The notes under the pieces: generated by a model
What the model was told of the DNA's origin: nothing
Databases searched by the model: none
The model's input: the letters and a program-made list of their open reading frames with translations, nothing else
Program-made: the position numbers and the translations under genes
NCBI GenBank assembly: GCA_009192285.1
Contig: CM018605.1
Location: 520,767 to 584,766 of the forward strand
Reading direction: 5' to 3'
Source of the DNA: Morchella semilibera
Lineage: Eukaryota; Ascomycota; Pezizomycetes; Pezizales; Morchellaceae
DNA: 64,000 bases
Shown: positions 12,301 through 24,776 of the stretch, piece after piece
How positions within the stretch are numbered: the stretch's first letter is position 1
Layout of the letters: each line of letters opens with the position of its first letter

Positions 12301-12728
12301 CGTCTGCGCTCTCTGTGCTTGGTGCTGCGGTGGAGACGGGGGCGGCGGGGCTGGGCGCCAGGGTGCTGGGCGATGCGGTCGACGTGGCGGTCATGGTGCT
12401 GACGCTGGAGGCGGGCGTGCAGTTTGCCATCCTGCGCAGGGCGGCGGTGGTGTGCATTGGCGGCGTCTTGAGGGCGCTGGTCTCCCAGGGAGAGGGAGAG
12501 GGAGAGGGGGATGGTTGGAGGGCCGCTGTTTGGCAGGTGCTGAGCGGGAGGGTGAAGGAGGTGGGGAGGGTCCTGGCCTATGTTGCGGCCACTGATAACG
12601 ACGGGCTCGTTAGGGAGCAGGCGGGGGTCGTGGGCGGGAATTTGGAGGCCGTGGTGGAGAGATGGATGGTTGGTGGGAGAAGCAGGATCGTGGAGGGGGG
12701 ACTCGGGGCGCTGAGGGTATTGGAGTAG
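9332..12728 (+). CDS. RTP1: RNA polymerase II assembly factor Rtp1 (TANGO6-like HEAT protein)
   Basis: Rtp1 helps assemble and import RNA polymerase II in the cytoplasm. Exons 9332-9386, 9434-9947 and 10136-12728 (stop TAG) give 1053 residues. Introns are 47 nt and 188 nt; the second is unusually long for this window and its acceptor was chosen because it restores frame. The protein is all-helical and HEAT-like. The region around 11730-12060 matches the RTP1 C1 domain: a YLRDPLIPVRAHGLHLLR helix pair, DTDSYVYLNAVKALTALSDR, and LDERLRLGEAL. The region around 12230-12330 matches RTP1 C2: AAIVGGWGG, then DVRIRASALSVLGAAVE. Acidic low-complexity inserts (EEDDEDEDLDEE; EEDEEEEEDEDE) sit between. 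The start codon follows a C-rich leader and lies in the divergent RRF1 promoter. Codon use is extremely GC-rich. Confidence 0.85.
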
Positions 12729-13449
12729 GTCTATTTTCATAAGGTGCGTGTATTCTAGTGATATTAATTAATTCTTTCTCTCTCTCTCTCTCGTGTGTGT
12801 GTCTGTCTGTCTGGGTTGACTATTATAATATATCACACTGCACTGCACTGGCAAATGGCGGAGATGTGAAGATTGAAGATATATGAGTGGACAATTACTA
12901 TAATTGTTGTACAGTTCAAATCCCCCCCCCCTTTCCTTCTCTTCTTTTCCCCTTCTCTCTTCCCCTTCTTCTGACAAGCAGGAAACCAAACACACGATAT
13001 CTCAAAGCGGGATGATGGATAACAAAGGAAAAAGAATAAAAGAGAAAGAAAAAAAAGGTAAAAAGCCACTTCCCAACCAATAAATCAATACATGAAACTG
13101 CTGATGGTGCCAGTGTTGGACGAACCTCACAACCAAACCAGACCAAACCAAAAAAAAGGAAACCAAAAGAATATTCCCCAACTCCCAGTCAACTGGAAAG
13201 AAAAGAAAAAACACAAAAGAATAGTGATGAAAAGAAAGGAGGCCAGCGGTAGCAGCGACAAAGGAAAAGGCGTTAAGATGGGATTATAAGGGTGGTGGAT
13301 GTTGTCAAGGGGTAGAGCTGGAAGCTCACCCCCCAACCACTACCAAGCAGCTCATAGACATCATCATCAACAACAAAAGGAAAAGCCAACCAAACCGGAA
13401 AAGGGCAAAGAACGACTCAAGGAATGAATAACAATGAGGAACAATTCGT
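12729..13449. other. Convergent intergenic, low complexity
   Basis: 720 bp between the 3' ends of RTP1 and the small conserved gene. It has CT/GT microsatellites at 12775-12810 and A-rich, then pyrimidine-rich tracts. No coding frame is supported; poly-Phe/Lys ORFs here follow from base composition. Confidence 0.6.
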
Positions 13450-13884
13450 TTACTTCTTCCCGCTGAGCTCCTTGACCTTCTCCTTGAAGCCGTGGATCTT
13501 GTTGCGTGCAATGTGGCCGTCGCGGGATGAGGGCGTGGCAAAGATCTAATAAAGGATGGACTGTTAGAGACATCTATCTACTACTGCCATAAAAGGGGAG
13601 AGAGAGCATACCGATCCTTCAAGCTTCTGGAAACGTGAGGGTGGGGTTTTTGAAGCGTCCCATTCTTTGCTCCTGCGTTGGGTGTTAGTGATTGTTTGGC
13701 AGGGGGAATTGGAATTGAAGACATACATTCTTCGATCGCGCTTCTCTAGGGGCGAGAGGTCGTCGCTGCCATCGCTTCCTCGACGGCCAACTCGCATGAA
13801 GGGTTCGGACATGGCATCGTCGACCATGGATCCACGGCGGGGGCCAGGCACAACTTCGACAGGGCTCATATCGGGGGAAGTCAT
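13450..13884 (-). CDS. Small conserved fungal protein (stress/conidiation-associated type)
   Basis: Three exons on the minus strand: 13884-13727, 13672-13612 and 13545-13450 (stop TAA), 104 residues. Introns of 54 and 66 nt start with GTATGT and GTATGC. The protein is hydrophilic. The middle reads SKEWDASKTPPSRFQKLEGS and, across the last junction, IFATPSSRDGHIARN, ending in a Lys-rich tail FKEKVKELSGKK. I recall small Pezizomycotina proteins with this KxPPSRFQ..EGSIxATPxSRDGHV pattern among conidiation- or stress-induced genes, but no biochemical role is known to me. Upstream on the minus strand lies a TATA-like TATAAAAG near 14046-14056 preceded by CCCCT-type sequences, compatible with stress-type regulation (inference). 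Confidence 0.75.
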
Positions 13885-14045
13885 GATGGAGAGTGGTTTA
13901 TGTATTTTGCAATTGATTTGTATAGTAGTAGTGGTAGTTGTGATAGTATATAGCGGTATGGAAATGATATTGGATCGAATGATGGTTTGTTTGGTTGGCT
14001 GGATCAGGAGATTGATTCTAGCAAAGAAGGTGGGCGGATAGGAGC

Positions 14046-14075
14046 TTTTATATCTTTTATTACCCCCTCCTCCTC
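14046..14075 (-). promoter_or_regulatory. Likely TATA box and C/T-rich element of the small gene
   Basis: On the minus strand ATATAAAAG lies about 165 bp before the ATG at 13884, preceded by GGAGGAGGAGG-GGGTAATAAA. Position and spacing fit a fungal core promoter; the AGGGG/CCCCT resemblance to stress elements is only suggestive. Confidence 0.35.
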
Positions 14076-17000
14076 CTTCCTCTTTGCCCTCAAGGGTTTA
14101 ATTCCCTGAATCAGGACAAAGGAAAAGTAAAAGAAAGCCACACAATCCTGACAAGTGGGTGGTGGTGGGGCGGTCAGTCGACGGTCGTTGTCGTCGTCCA
14201 GTTGTGTCTCATGATTGCCCTCTTTCCCTACTGGTGGTAATGTATCATCTACATGTATGTATGTACATACATGTAACTTACTCTCCCTCCCACGGCAACT
14301 TCCAAGAATGTTAAAAAAAGGCTTGATATCGGTAAATTCACTGTTATGTGAAACCTCGAGCGTTTTGCACCTCTTTTTCCTTTTTTTTCTTTCTTACTTT
14401 ACTTTTCCAACTCTAGTGACGTATGCGGGCGTCACAAGCGATCGTCCAGATGGAAATGATAAGTTTTGTCTAGAGTATCATTGGTCTTCTTGCACTGCCC
14501 ACTCACAAACTCCACACACACACCGAATGATTTGTTGGTGGTTGATTTTGTCTCGAACTCCCCCCCCACACACACACCGGAACCCCGGACTCTCCCCCGC
14601 ATTTGGCAAGGAAGTTCCCCCCTCCCCTGCTCGCCAGGGTTGCACGGACTCACCGCTGCGATTAGCGATCGCCCTCAGTGCAAGCGCAGGCGAGGATAAC
14701 CAATAAGAAAAAGAAAGGAAAATATATGGTTCCTTTCCTACATACAATACACCACAAGCCTGGGCGACAGTTTTCTTGGTATGTATTGATCGATTGTAGA
14801 TACCTCATCTGAACGAATGCCCAGAGAAACGTTCCTCGGAGCCAGGAAAACAAAAATGCGGAGAAATCTGGGGTTGAACCCTTTCCCTTCCTCCCTTCCC
14901 TCGCCCAGCTAAGGTTGCCGGTAAGCTAAACTTACATACATGTAGATACTTTTTTTTTATGCCTTTTCCTAACTTAAAAGACGATTGGTCCATAAATGTG
15001 GATCACGAGTCCACAATGTCGTTAGAGGCGTCGTTGAGTTAGAGGCAGGCAGCAAGCAGGCAAGAGCTCACGGACTCTTTAATTCTGGCCTTGTCCGGTC
15101 GGTTGGTCGATAAACATGCTTATCTGTCATACCATGGTCTGCGGCCTTCCTTCCTTCCTTCCTCCCACCCCCCACCCTCCCTGTCGATAACAATTGATCG
15201 ATTGTGCCTGTAGGCAGATATGGTTGGTTTGGTGGCTATGCTCAGGTATGTAGGTACATGTAAGTATTCACTTCGGAGAAACTGACACTCTGAGTGAGGG
15301 AAATGATGCGAGACAGAAAAAACCTCTCATATTATTTATTATAATAACTCTAGCTCAGCCCTGTTGTTAAAAAAAATAAAAAAATAAAACAAGGTGAAAT
15401 GATAATCCGAGAGAATCTACGACAAAGTGAATAATGCCAGATTCGCAACTCATCCCCCCTCCCTTCGAATCCCTCCCCTTCCCTTAATCCCTTCACCTCA
15501 CTCGATCGCCGTTAACATTGGTTGGCCGATCGTCATCGTCGCCCACGCGCTCTTACTTACATTTACAGCCTTAACCATAAGAGAGAGAAAAAAAGGAATT
15601 ACCCGCATCAAGGGGGCGCTGCGCCCAAGCTTTGGCGCTTTACATCCTTACCTTCCTTTCTTTTTGCTGGATAGCAAATCATCGTCATGTCACAAAACAA
15701 CACTTTTCAAACTTTGGCCTGCAAGCCCTCTTCAAAAATAAATTCCGCCACGAGCCATTATGTGTGCAATTCTACGCATGTAGCCAGGTTATGGACGCGC
15801 AATCAAGGCTGTTTCCTCCTGGTCACTACCACCACCACCACTTCCTCACCACTTGGAGTCACTCAGAGTCACTCCTCCTCTTTACAATTTACCTTCGGAA
15901 TTATAATTAAGCTCGGAGTCGTCGCCGGCATACTACCTAGTATACCAGCAGGTGATAAATAATTATACCTCAAGGTTCAAGTACAGCAGGAGCATGCGAC
16001 TCTGCCACAATGCTGCAGTAATTTAGCCAAGCGCCTTTTAAACTTGGTTTACAGTTCGGATAGATCTTACTCTCCGGCTCAGAACTGGAAATCGACAACA
16101 ACAACAAACACGTGGAGACCCGGGGAGTAGTAGTTATGCGTGAAATTTGTAGGTTATACTTCAGGAGGAGATAGGTATCATGCTCACGAGAACAACCTTG
16201 CAAGCACATTAATCCTCCCATATCCAACTTTACTTTTATCCTGGGGAAACCATGCCTATGGGAAGGAAGGAAAAACTAATGTCAAGCTTTTTCAATGATG
16301 CGGGACTCGCTGCCGTTTGCCGCATGATCATAGGTATGTACATACATGTATGTATCTGAAGCAGCACAGGTACAGAAACAGCGGAAGATATCTAGGCACT
16401 TTATCGCCTTTTTTGCTCAATCAATTAATATATGGCCAGGTTTCACGCTAAGTCCTCATATAAAGGAAGTGTCCCCAGATGTTGACAAATAAGCCAGTGG
16501 CGCACAATCAATCCTTCCTGCTTGATTATACAGCAACGTCCCCTATATGGGGGGAATACTGAGCTGCTATTTCCGGACAAACGACTATCACAAAGATAAC
16601 GAGATGATCTTGCCTTTTTCACAGCCTCCAAAGCGATCTCTTTACCTCTCACCATATCTTCACTTCCTGCACCCTCTTTTCCGATCTGAACTCGCCGCTC
16701 CCATCGTCACTTTTGACGCCGATTGTCGGGTTCGTGCGCTATGCTGCTACTGGTTGGGGTTGGCTCATCCCCATAGCTCTTGTAGCAGCAGCTGCTGTTG
16801 ATATACTTCTCATTATCGTAGGACCCGGCCCCTACCGTAGCAAATATGGCCGTCTTAATTGTTTCAAGTGAGGACGGAGAGTGCATGGGGCGCTGAAAAT
16901 AGGTTTGTATGGCTGAGGCCGAGGTTGAGGTGGTGTTTCCGTGACGATAAGACTGTAAATTAGATATCGCCTCTGTACAATTGTGAAACAACAAATTCCT

Positions 17001-18759
17001 AAAAAAAGAAATGAAAAATTCAAGTATACTGCTTGCTACCTAGGCTCCTCTAAATCCAACATTTGATGACATCGTACTGCTAGGCCCACAATGAGTACAA
17101 ATTATCATTACCCGGCCATTTTAGTGGAACAACACGCAACCCTAACCCTGATCCTCTACCTCTTATCGATAAAGGACATCAAACCTCACCTTCTCGAATA
17201 TGGTCAAGACTCCGAAGAGAGACACCAAGAATGCTTATTCCCCAATGATAAGCTTCCTAGTACTCCAATACAAACGTGTCTCTTCCCCCATCGAATATAA
17301 GAAGAGACATACTAATCCCCCTCCAACCTTCCCATGAGTTATTAAAGAAGACCATGCATATATTTGATCGAGACTCGTCACCCCACGGAGAACATCAAAA
17401 GCCGGGAATTGTACCGGTACCTATTACTGTGAACTCCTTCCTCCCCTTCCCTTCCCTTCCTTACCTTTGCGAACGGAACGGAGATTGACATCCCTGCATT
17501 AGACGCCCACCACCACCACCACCACCACCACCACATACTACTACTAGATAGAGGAGATCTCCCAGGACCATATGTCGTCACCAAAACAAAAAGCCTGTGC
17601 TCCGAAAACTCAGGAACTTATGTACAAATTGGGGGGGGGACCCACGCATCATCATATCGTTCAGGGTCCTTGTGCAACATGCTGCCACAAAACACACACA
17701 CACACGCACCAAAAAAAAACAAGCACTTCGATCCTTCCCCTACGTGCGTCGATCCGGAGATGTCACTGATTCGTTATTTCTGATCTTGTTTTTTTTTTTT
17801 TTTTTGACCCCAGCACGCGGAGCGGCATATGTATGTATGTACATCTGAGACACTCTCATCACCAAACCAATGGACACTACTTGGAGATTCAACTCCGGGA
17901 GGGGGTCTAATCCAGGTTTTGGTGACCCTGGTGGGCGGATTGTTGCCTTTTTTTTTTTTTTTTTTGGAAAAAAAAATATTAGTAGGGTTTGATGAGTCCT
18001 TTTTTTCTTTGGCTGACGAGGCCGAAACCCCAAAGTTTCCAAAACGGCTACAAGGTAGGTAGGATGGATTCAGAAGTCGGGTGAGCGAGTGATACTTTGT
18101 GCTTGATTCCTTTTTTCTTTCTTTTCTGACCCCAACGAATAGGCCTTAGAGAAGGAGGTGGGGGGTGGGGAAGTGAGAGAGATATAACAAAGGATCCGAG
18201 ATCCGAAGGTGCTATAGTACACGAGTTTTGTGCACGATGGCCCTGGCCCTGGGGGAACGGCTCGCTCGTGGATGTCGTGTCCCCGTAAGCAGATAAGCTT
18301 CTGAGGAGTCATATTTTTCGGATGAGATGTCTCCTGGCACGACACATCTAAACACATAAAGACCCAAATATTGCCTACGGTAGTGGCCAGTTTTCTCACT
18401 CGACATGCAAGCCATTTCAGGTGGAAAGTATAACCGGGTCGGGCGTAATTTGTAGACCCCCCCACACTAGGGACGTTTCTTAATAATACTACACTACATA
18501 GGGGGGGAAACTGCCAGATTGGAAGGAGAGAGAGGCAGGAGGAGAAGGCAAACGAGGGAGAAACGTTGGAAGAGAAAATAATACCGTCACCGGATCGGAG
18601 CGGCATCTCTATCCGTCAGCAGAGACGCACGACACATGCTGACCTATCCTTAAAAATGCATGGCCCCCCTATAAGGACCGCTTCAAAATCCACTATCCAA
18701 GGAACTGTTGGCTATATGACGGGAGTTGCTCAAAGTCAAACCTTGCGATAGCCGACTGG

Positions 18760-18795
18760 CTGAGGAGTTTAAGGCTCCTCCGGACGAAACGGAGT
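18760..18795. repeat. Pair of overlapping hairpins
   Basis: GAGGAG-TTTAAGG-CTCCTC at about 18762-18780 forms a 6-bp stem, and CTCCG-GACGAAA-CGGAG at about 18777-18793 forms a second stem that shares bases with the first, so the two are mutually exclusive. The function is unknown. Confidence 0.5.
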
Positions 18796-20144
18796 AAAGC
18801 TGTTTATAAGACATCTCATGATTTCCCAAGCAGGAAGTATGATGAGAAACTCAAAAATAACAAGGCGACGTGGCGTGGCACACGAACTTAAATCATGGTT
18901 CATCACTCGAGAAACACATGCTCGCCTCAGTCTTGCGGCGCGGTTATGTCATGTCACCCCTTTCGTCTGGGATAACGTCCTGGCTTAAGATTTCCTATAT
19001 AAAGTACCTACATGTACCCATACTACCTACGTACGGACCCATAGTAATTCGGCCTATTGATCAGCGGTTCAATCTTTATGAAACCTGTAGTCTCGTGGGG
19101 TCTCTGATATACGTATATACGTTTCAAAGCTGCACATGTACTTTCAACATTTCAGTTTCGGGTTTTTCGGCTTTCCGGATGTGGGTCTTATTAACCTGAG
19201 AGCCATCAAGGAAACGATCACGATACTTTTTATTTATTCTTTATATGACCACAACTATGCAGATTAGCACACGGTACGGAGTATATGCGTCTGTGTACGT
19301 TGACTGATTGACTGGTTGATACTTTGTGCTGCATTCGTGTATGTACGTAGCTCATTGGAAGCTGTTAGAAGCTGCGAGAAGCAAACAGCATAGGCTCCTA
19401 AAGTACAAAAGTCCGGGCCAGGATTTTCGGAAAGAGGAGGGGGGTAACGATACCAACTTGGCCATGAAGTATTCCCGTTGGTCCGATCACGGAGTTGCTG
19501 TAGGAAGAGCCTTTCCTAGTTTCAGGAGGTAACGGATATATTGTATATGGAGAAAACCTAGAGGTCTGGGGGGGGAGCAGTTGTGCACTACTACACCCGC
19601 TGTAACTTGGCAGGATGTCACATTGCACTAGTATGATATGCAATTTTATCGAAGGACATGTAGCGGTAGAGTAGAATATCCCACCATATGCAGTGGGTGG
19701 TAGGTATGTAGGTAGTTCTTCGAGAACACTAGAGTATCGATCCTGAGCTGATGTGAACTATGTTAGCATTTTCTTCTAAAACGTAATTACAGAGTTTATC
19801 AAAAAGGAAAACCAAAAGTCCTGCACTAGATCCAAATAATCAGAAAGTGTAGTTATTTCAAGTACTCATAAGGGCCCATTTGGCAACGCATCGATCAGCT
19901 ATTCAATTACGACCATGGCCCCCCCCCATCTCGTTGTGATCTATGTCATTCTTCTACCTTTACAGTGACCGTTTCGCAGCTTGTTCTTCGGGCTTCCTAC
20001 CCTAGATCAATCATTGATGCTTCAACTCCATCCAGCCAGGCTTTGAGGCTCAAAGACCTGCAGCGTCCTCTTCCTAACAATTTCCTGCCCCAAAATTGTT
20101 GTATCCTTGGCAATATATTACTACGTCACGCTAGATTTTGATCC

Positions 20145-20183
20145 CCCCTCCACTTCTCCCCTCCACTTCTCCCCTCCACTTCT
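20145..20183. repeat. 13-bp tandem repeat, three exact units
   Basis: CCCCTCCACTTCT is repeated three times head to tail, with a partial fourth unit after an 7-8 bp spacer at about 20191. Confidence 0.85.
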
Positions 20184-21613
20184 ACTATAGTCCCCTCCAC
20201 TCAACATCGTCACAACAAATCAAATAGCAGCATATACAGCTGTATGCTAAAGCCTCCCCCATCCGGCCCCCGTTTCCACGCCAACCACAGCCCGCCATAA
20301 GTACCCCAGCCCCCGCCTCATGGCCGAGATTGTTGTACAGCCTGTTTTTTTTTATATCTTCACCATTCTCACAAATGTATGTCTGTAGTAGAGTATGTTT
20401 CTTATCCCGACGGTACGTAGAGCTATATGTATCTCTACACCCCATCGTCCCGCGTTTCTTCCCCCTCAACGTTTGTTTCCCCTTTCATTTTCGTGATCCT
20501 TTAATTTGCGGGGTTACATACTAATGCATATGCTGACTCCTGAGAGCTCTGCCTCCCCTAAGCCCTCGATAGGGGTTGAGAGAAGAAACGGTAAGTAAGA
20601 AAAGCTGCATGTTTACCCACAGTCTCCCAGCTTTAGATACAGCAGCGACTTTTTGCCCCGTTGCAAACTACAGCCGGCTGCAGTTGCGGTGCAGGGAACA
20701 ATGTGCCCTTAAATCACGCCGGCGCTGGCCCAGGATGGCTTTTGTTGCTCTGTAGCAGCTAGTACTTGCTAGAACGGATGCTAATTTCGGGTATAGACTT
20801 CAATAAACCCAATTACCATCCCTGAGGGGGACGGGAAAGTAGCTAAAAGAAACTCGAAGCCCAAGGTTATGGCCGTATCACCGTAGTACACTAGATTGTT
20901 GGGCATAGAGTAGCTGTCTTGTATGTGTGCTACAAGTTGTTGCTGCCTCCCTTCGCCGGTCTGAGACAGTGGATATCTATAAACCTACAACTGAAGCCTA
21001 GCTACAAAAAAAAACGCTAGTTCCCCGTTAAATATGTAATAAGACGTCCTCAGATAGTCTTCTTAGGTTTGTGGCTAATATCTCAGGTCATGGAAGAGTT
21101 GAGGGGGTTCTGGGCCTTGAAACAGTGGAGCTTGAAGTATTACGGCGGGGATTAGCTACAGAATCAAGGGCAGAGCCTACTAAGAGACTAATTTGTGCGC
21201 TGATTTACTACGGGTAAGAGGAACTACATATAAGTACACATCCTTTAATCGAAAGCCAACGTCAAAGGCCGTCTAGACCATGCTTCTCTGGCAAGTTGTG
21301 AGGATCCAATTCACCTTCCTCTGGTTTATATTCCGACACCTAAGACCGGAGATATAGTTCCTGGTATTAACCACACGCCGCCCATAAGTTAATCAACTAT
21401 ACAAAGGAGGGAAACCTAGGCGTGGAACATAAATAATAGAGGGCGACATACAATTAACAGTTGAGAGATTTTAACCATGTCTCCTACTATCTCTTTAGTC
21501 ATACAGGGTTGAACTAAGCCTGTATCTCGTGCTTGTGAATCAAATCCAATGCTCCCGTTTTAATTTCACACTCGAGGTTGTCGTTAAACATGAATAATGC
21601 ATTTTTAACCCCC

Positions 21614-21635
21614 GGGGGGGGGGGGGGGGGGGGGG
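21614..21635. repeat. Poly(G) run of about 22
   Basis: An uninterrupted G run directly after AACCCCC. Runs this long are prone to sequencing-length error and to quadruplex formation. Confidence 0.8.
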
Positions 21636-22216
21636 CGCCAAGACCATGTTTTGAAATAGTTATATTAATTTAATTTTTGTTATTGACTTGCTATTGACCA
21701 GATAAGACGAGAAGTGGGAGTGAGGACTATATGTAGTTGTTTTGATCTCATGATAGACGGAAGGACGTTGCATATATATACCTACATTTACCCAGTGTAT
21801 ATAGTTCGAGTGATGATTCATGATCCTAACAAAAAAAAAAACGAATAAATCACCAACCCAACAGTTACGGTTCTCCATATTTGAGATCTTAGAGAAGTAT
21901 GATTGAAGGGCGAGGGTTATGAGGGCAGTGATTTTAATATGTGATATCTCCAATAATCCTAAACGGATGTATCACCCATCTAGTACGGCGGCGAGGACAC
22001 TTGGTATAGGCTCCTAACGCTTGTCCACCATATGATAGCTTCCTTGTGGTAGACTGTTGCATGTTCCCCAAGCAAGACAGTGTAGACTCTCTCAGATATT
22101 CCTTTAAATTTCCCGTCATGGAGAGGTAGGGTTCATGGCCGTACCTCCATCAAGGGAAAATCCTTCTATATTCTCGCCACATCGGGATCTGGCACGAAAG
22201 AATATAATAAAATCGG

Positions 22217-22783
22217 TCAGAGGGGCATCAATATTTCTTGAGTCATTGGCCTAAGAAACCCACACGGCCCACAGCAAGCACCACACTCCCTTGCATTCCA
22301 GCTGGGCATCTGGCCATGGAGAAAGAGCTTGATACACTGGCAGCACCTGAGGGTTGTGCAATCCCCGTATGAAAGCCAGCAAGTGTTACATCTCTTTCTT
22401 CCCACTTGAGTGGTAGGAGGCGTCCTCCACCAGCCCTACACATACTTTGACAGTTCATTAGCATTTTAAAAAAATTCTCATGCCAACTGCTGTTATTGAT
22501 TGACGCTGGAGGCGAGCTGCTGGGTGGGAGCATTATTAGATCTCCAGAAAGATCTTTCCCCATATCCTCTAGAAATTGCACAAACGGATTCTTCTTTCAG
22601 CTGACCATGCCGGGTTCTGGGACTCCAAGTGCCGTTTTCGGGTATGGTAGCGGGGCTCTCGCTGGACCCTATGTATGCACAGACGGGGTCCTGGGCAGGC
22701 GGCCGATTTGTCAAACAAGGACTTTGCTGCAAACCAGTGTTTATGAGAGCAGAAACTCTAGAAACAATCATAACTATGCCCAA
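22217..22783 (-). pseudogene. Possible degraded gene remnant, family not recognised
   Basis: Three overlapping minus-strand frames look protein-like in succession. The first contains a TNRPPAQDPVCAYIG stretch. The second contains NPFVQFLEDMGKDLSGD followed by a Ser/Pro stretch, and the phrase LLPLKWEERDVTLAGFHTG. A third, Cys-rich frame ends in CNTCWLSYGDCTTLRCCQC. A CTGAAAG acceptor-like site precedes the NPFVQF segment, so part of this could be exon structure rather than decay. I cannot name a family, and stops break every continuous reading. Confidence 0.25.
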
Positions 22784-24776
22784 CTTGATTAAGCCAAAGT
22801 TTGAGGATCTCCGGCTATCCCTAGCCCGTTTTTGGGTTAATGCGCAAGATGCTAACCCCGGTACTCTCCGGGCGTGGGACTACCTAGGAGTACTGGAGGA
22901 CCAGAGTATCTCTTGTCTTAAACCCCGAGGGACAGCTATATAGCCACCATCGATCGGTCGAGGCCGATGGTATCTACAAAATGGCGGCAATGCGGTTACC
23001 CCAGGGTTGGGGGAATTGTAAGAGGCCGCCTAGCTCCCAGACGGAGGGTTTCTGCCTGGGACTGGAAGAAGCGCTGGGTGTAATAGCTTCTTTATGTCTA
23101 GCCGGGCTAGCAGATATCAATTAATAAGAGCTTCACTCTCCTTTCACCCAGTGTTTGTTGGTCGGAGCCAGAGGGCTCTATCTGCGGTTTAATTGGTAAA
23201 CATGTAGCTACTAAACCGGAGAAGAGGCTTTTCCTGACGAGTTGTTTCGAGAATGATAAGAAAGAAAGCGTAGAGTAGGGGAGATACGCGGATATCGAAA
23301 GACCGGTGCCAATTATAACTAGTAGCAGAGGAGGCCGTAGAAAGAAGCACCCACGCTCGATGTATATATCGATATATTTTGCCCTGTCTGGTCATGGTCA
23401 TGAGGCTGGAAAGACCCACCCTCCTCCCTTCCTTGAGGTAACGAAGTACTGTGTACATCCTGGTGGTGGTGGTGGTGGTGACGGTGGGGCTAGCTAGGGC
23501 AGGGCTTAATCATGGAGGCAAAAGGTAGGCAGGCAAGGCCCCCTACATCTACAAAGAGGAGGTACTTGTAGGAGGTAAAGTGGCCGTGAGATACAGATCT
23601 CAGCCAATACTACATGTATGTAGTTATATATATCATTAAGGTTAATATTAGCCCATAAAAAAATGTCAGCCCTCCGGGGGCGGGGATCGAGCCCACCCCC
23701 ATCCACCCCCATATCCACCCCCACCCCGCCCCCAAAACACACAGCCACTACCCCACAACCTCTCAACGCATGGTGGTAGTCACTTTCTTTGCTTTAAACC
23801 TAGCCCGAGAACCCCCAGGTGAAGTAGAGCACAGCGAAAGCTTGATACCCTCTATAAGGGGTATCTCTCTATAACGGGGACCTTTTTGCCCAGTACCTCC
23901 TATGTATATATTGAAGGGTAACCTCTATAACGTTATAGTAAGCTTCCGTTGTAACCCTTTATGGTGTACCACACTGGCAGGCACTAACCCAATACAGCTT
24001 TCTTACAGCAGGAGGTTCCTATTGACCCGCTTTTGCAATAGCTCTACCAGACTCTGTAGTTAGGAAACTCCGCCAAAGCCAACGGTGCTATTAGCTAGCT
24101 CATGCGTGGAGGAAGAAAGGTCTACCAAATCTCCAGTACTGGTATGTAGTACCACCACTCATAATATATATATATATATAGGAGGTTTTATAGACGAGGT
24201 TTCACAAGTACATACATAGTACTACCTGTATCCACATGTAGCTACTTAATTACTACAAGGACCTCCAGGCACGAACCACAGCATATAGCCGGTAACCAAC
24301 GGTATCTACGCCCACAGCTACAGGAATAAGCAAACCAATTAAACAGGAAAAAAAAAGGCCGTCTATCATTATCATTAGAGAAGGGAAGAGGAAGAAAAGA
24401 AAGAAAAAACACTATCTATTAACAGTAGAAATGCAGACTCGTATAGGAGCGGGCAAGACCAAATGCTCCCCCATCTAGAGTAGGTACGCATGCGCAGTAA
24501 GTAGCCATAAAAAGATATGTAAAAAGAAAGAAAAATAAAAAGACAAGAAAAAAAGCATAAATCACAATCGCCCAAAACGCCATCCATATCCACAACCATG
24601 AAGAAATAGACAAAAAAGGCAAAAAAGGGGATGCCGTAACAGCCGGTCAGCTGCAGTCGGTCAACGGAAGAAGAAGTAAAAAAAGGAGTAAAAAAAAAAA
24701 AGTAGAGAACAAAGAACAAAGGACAAGAAGAAGAAGAAGAAGGAGAAGGATCTCAAAATGCCTAGGTATTGGTTAT

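Larger units (their letters stand above)
13885..24776. other. Gene desert of about 11 kb
   Basis: No supportable gene. Contents seen: many TACATGTA palindromes (14251, 14938, 15255, 16336, 19011, 23610 and others), an AACCCTAACCCT telomere-like box at 17138-17149, a (CAC)n tract at 17508-17535, T and A runs near 17785-17805 and 17948-17966, a 13-bp tandem repeat at 20145-20183, a G22 run around 21614-21635, and a possible degraded coding remnant at 22217-22783. Short ORFs elsewhere carry no recognisable domain. Confidence 0.6.

Noticed and set aside
11613-12740. 375-codon antisense ORF over RTP1
   Set aside because: Caused by extreme GC content; the sense frame has the RTP1 domains.
14215-14706. 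163-codon ORF in the first desert
   Set aside because: Low-complexity His/Thr/Pro content from CACA runs, no domain, no conserved features visible.
18006-18035. Hammerhead-ribozyme-like CTGACGA...GAAAC within a CTTTGG/CCAAAG hairpin
   Set aside because: Only GGCC separates the two core boxes, so stem II cannot form, and the flanking complementarity joins the wrong strands for a hammerhead.
18755-18795. Second hammerhead-like core (CTGAGGA...GAAAC)
   Set aside because: Stem II would be four weak pairs and stems I and III mismatch next to the core; kept only as overlapping hairpins.
24375-24760. Phe-rich ORFs on the minus strand
   Set aside because: Translation of an A-rich tract; no credible protein.
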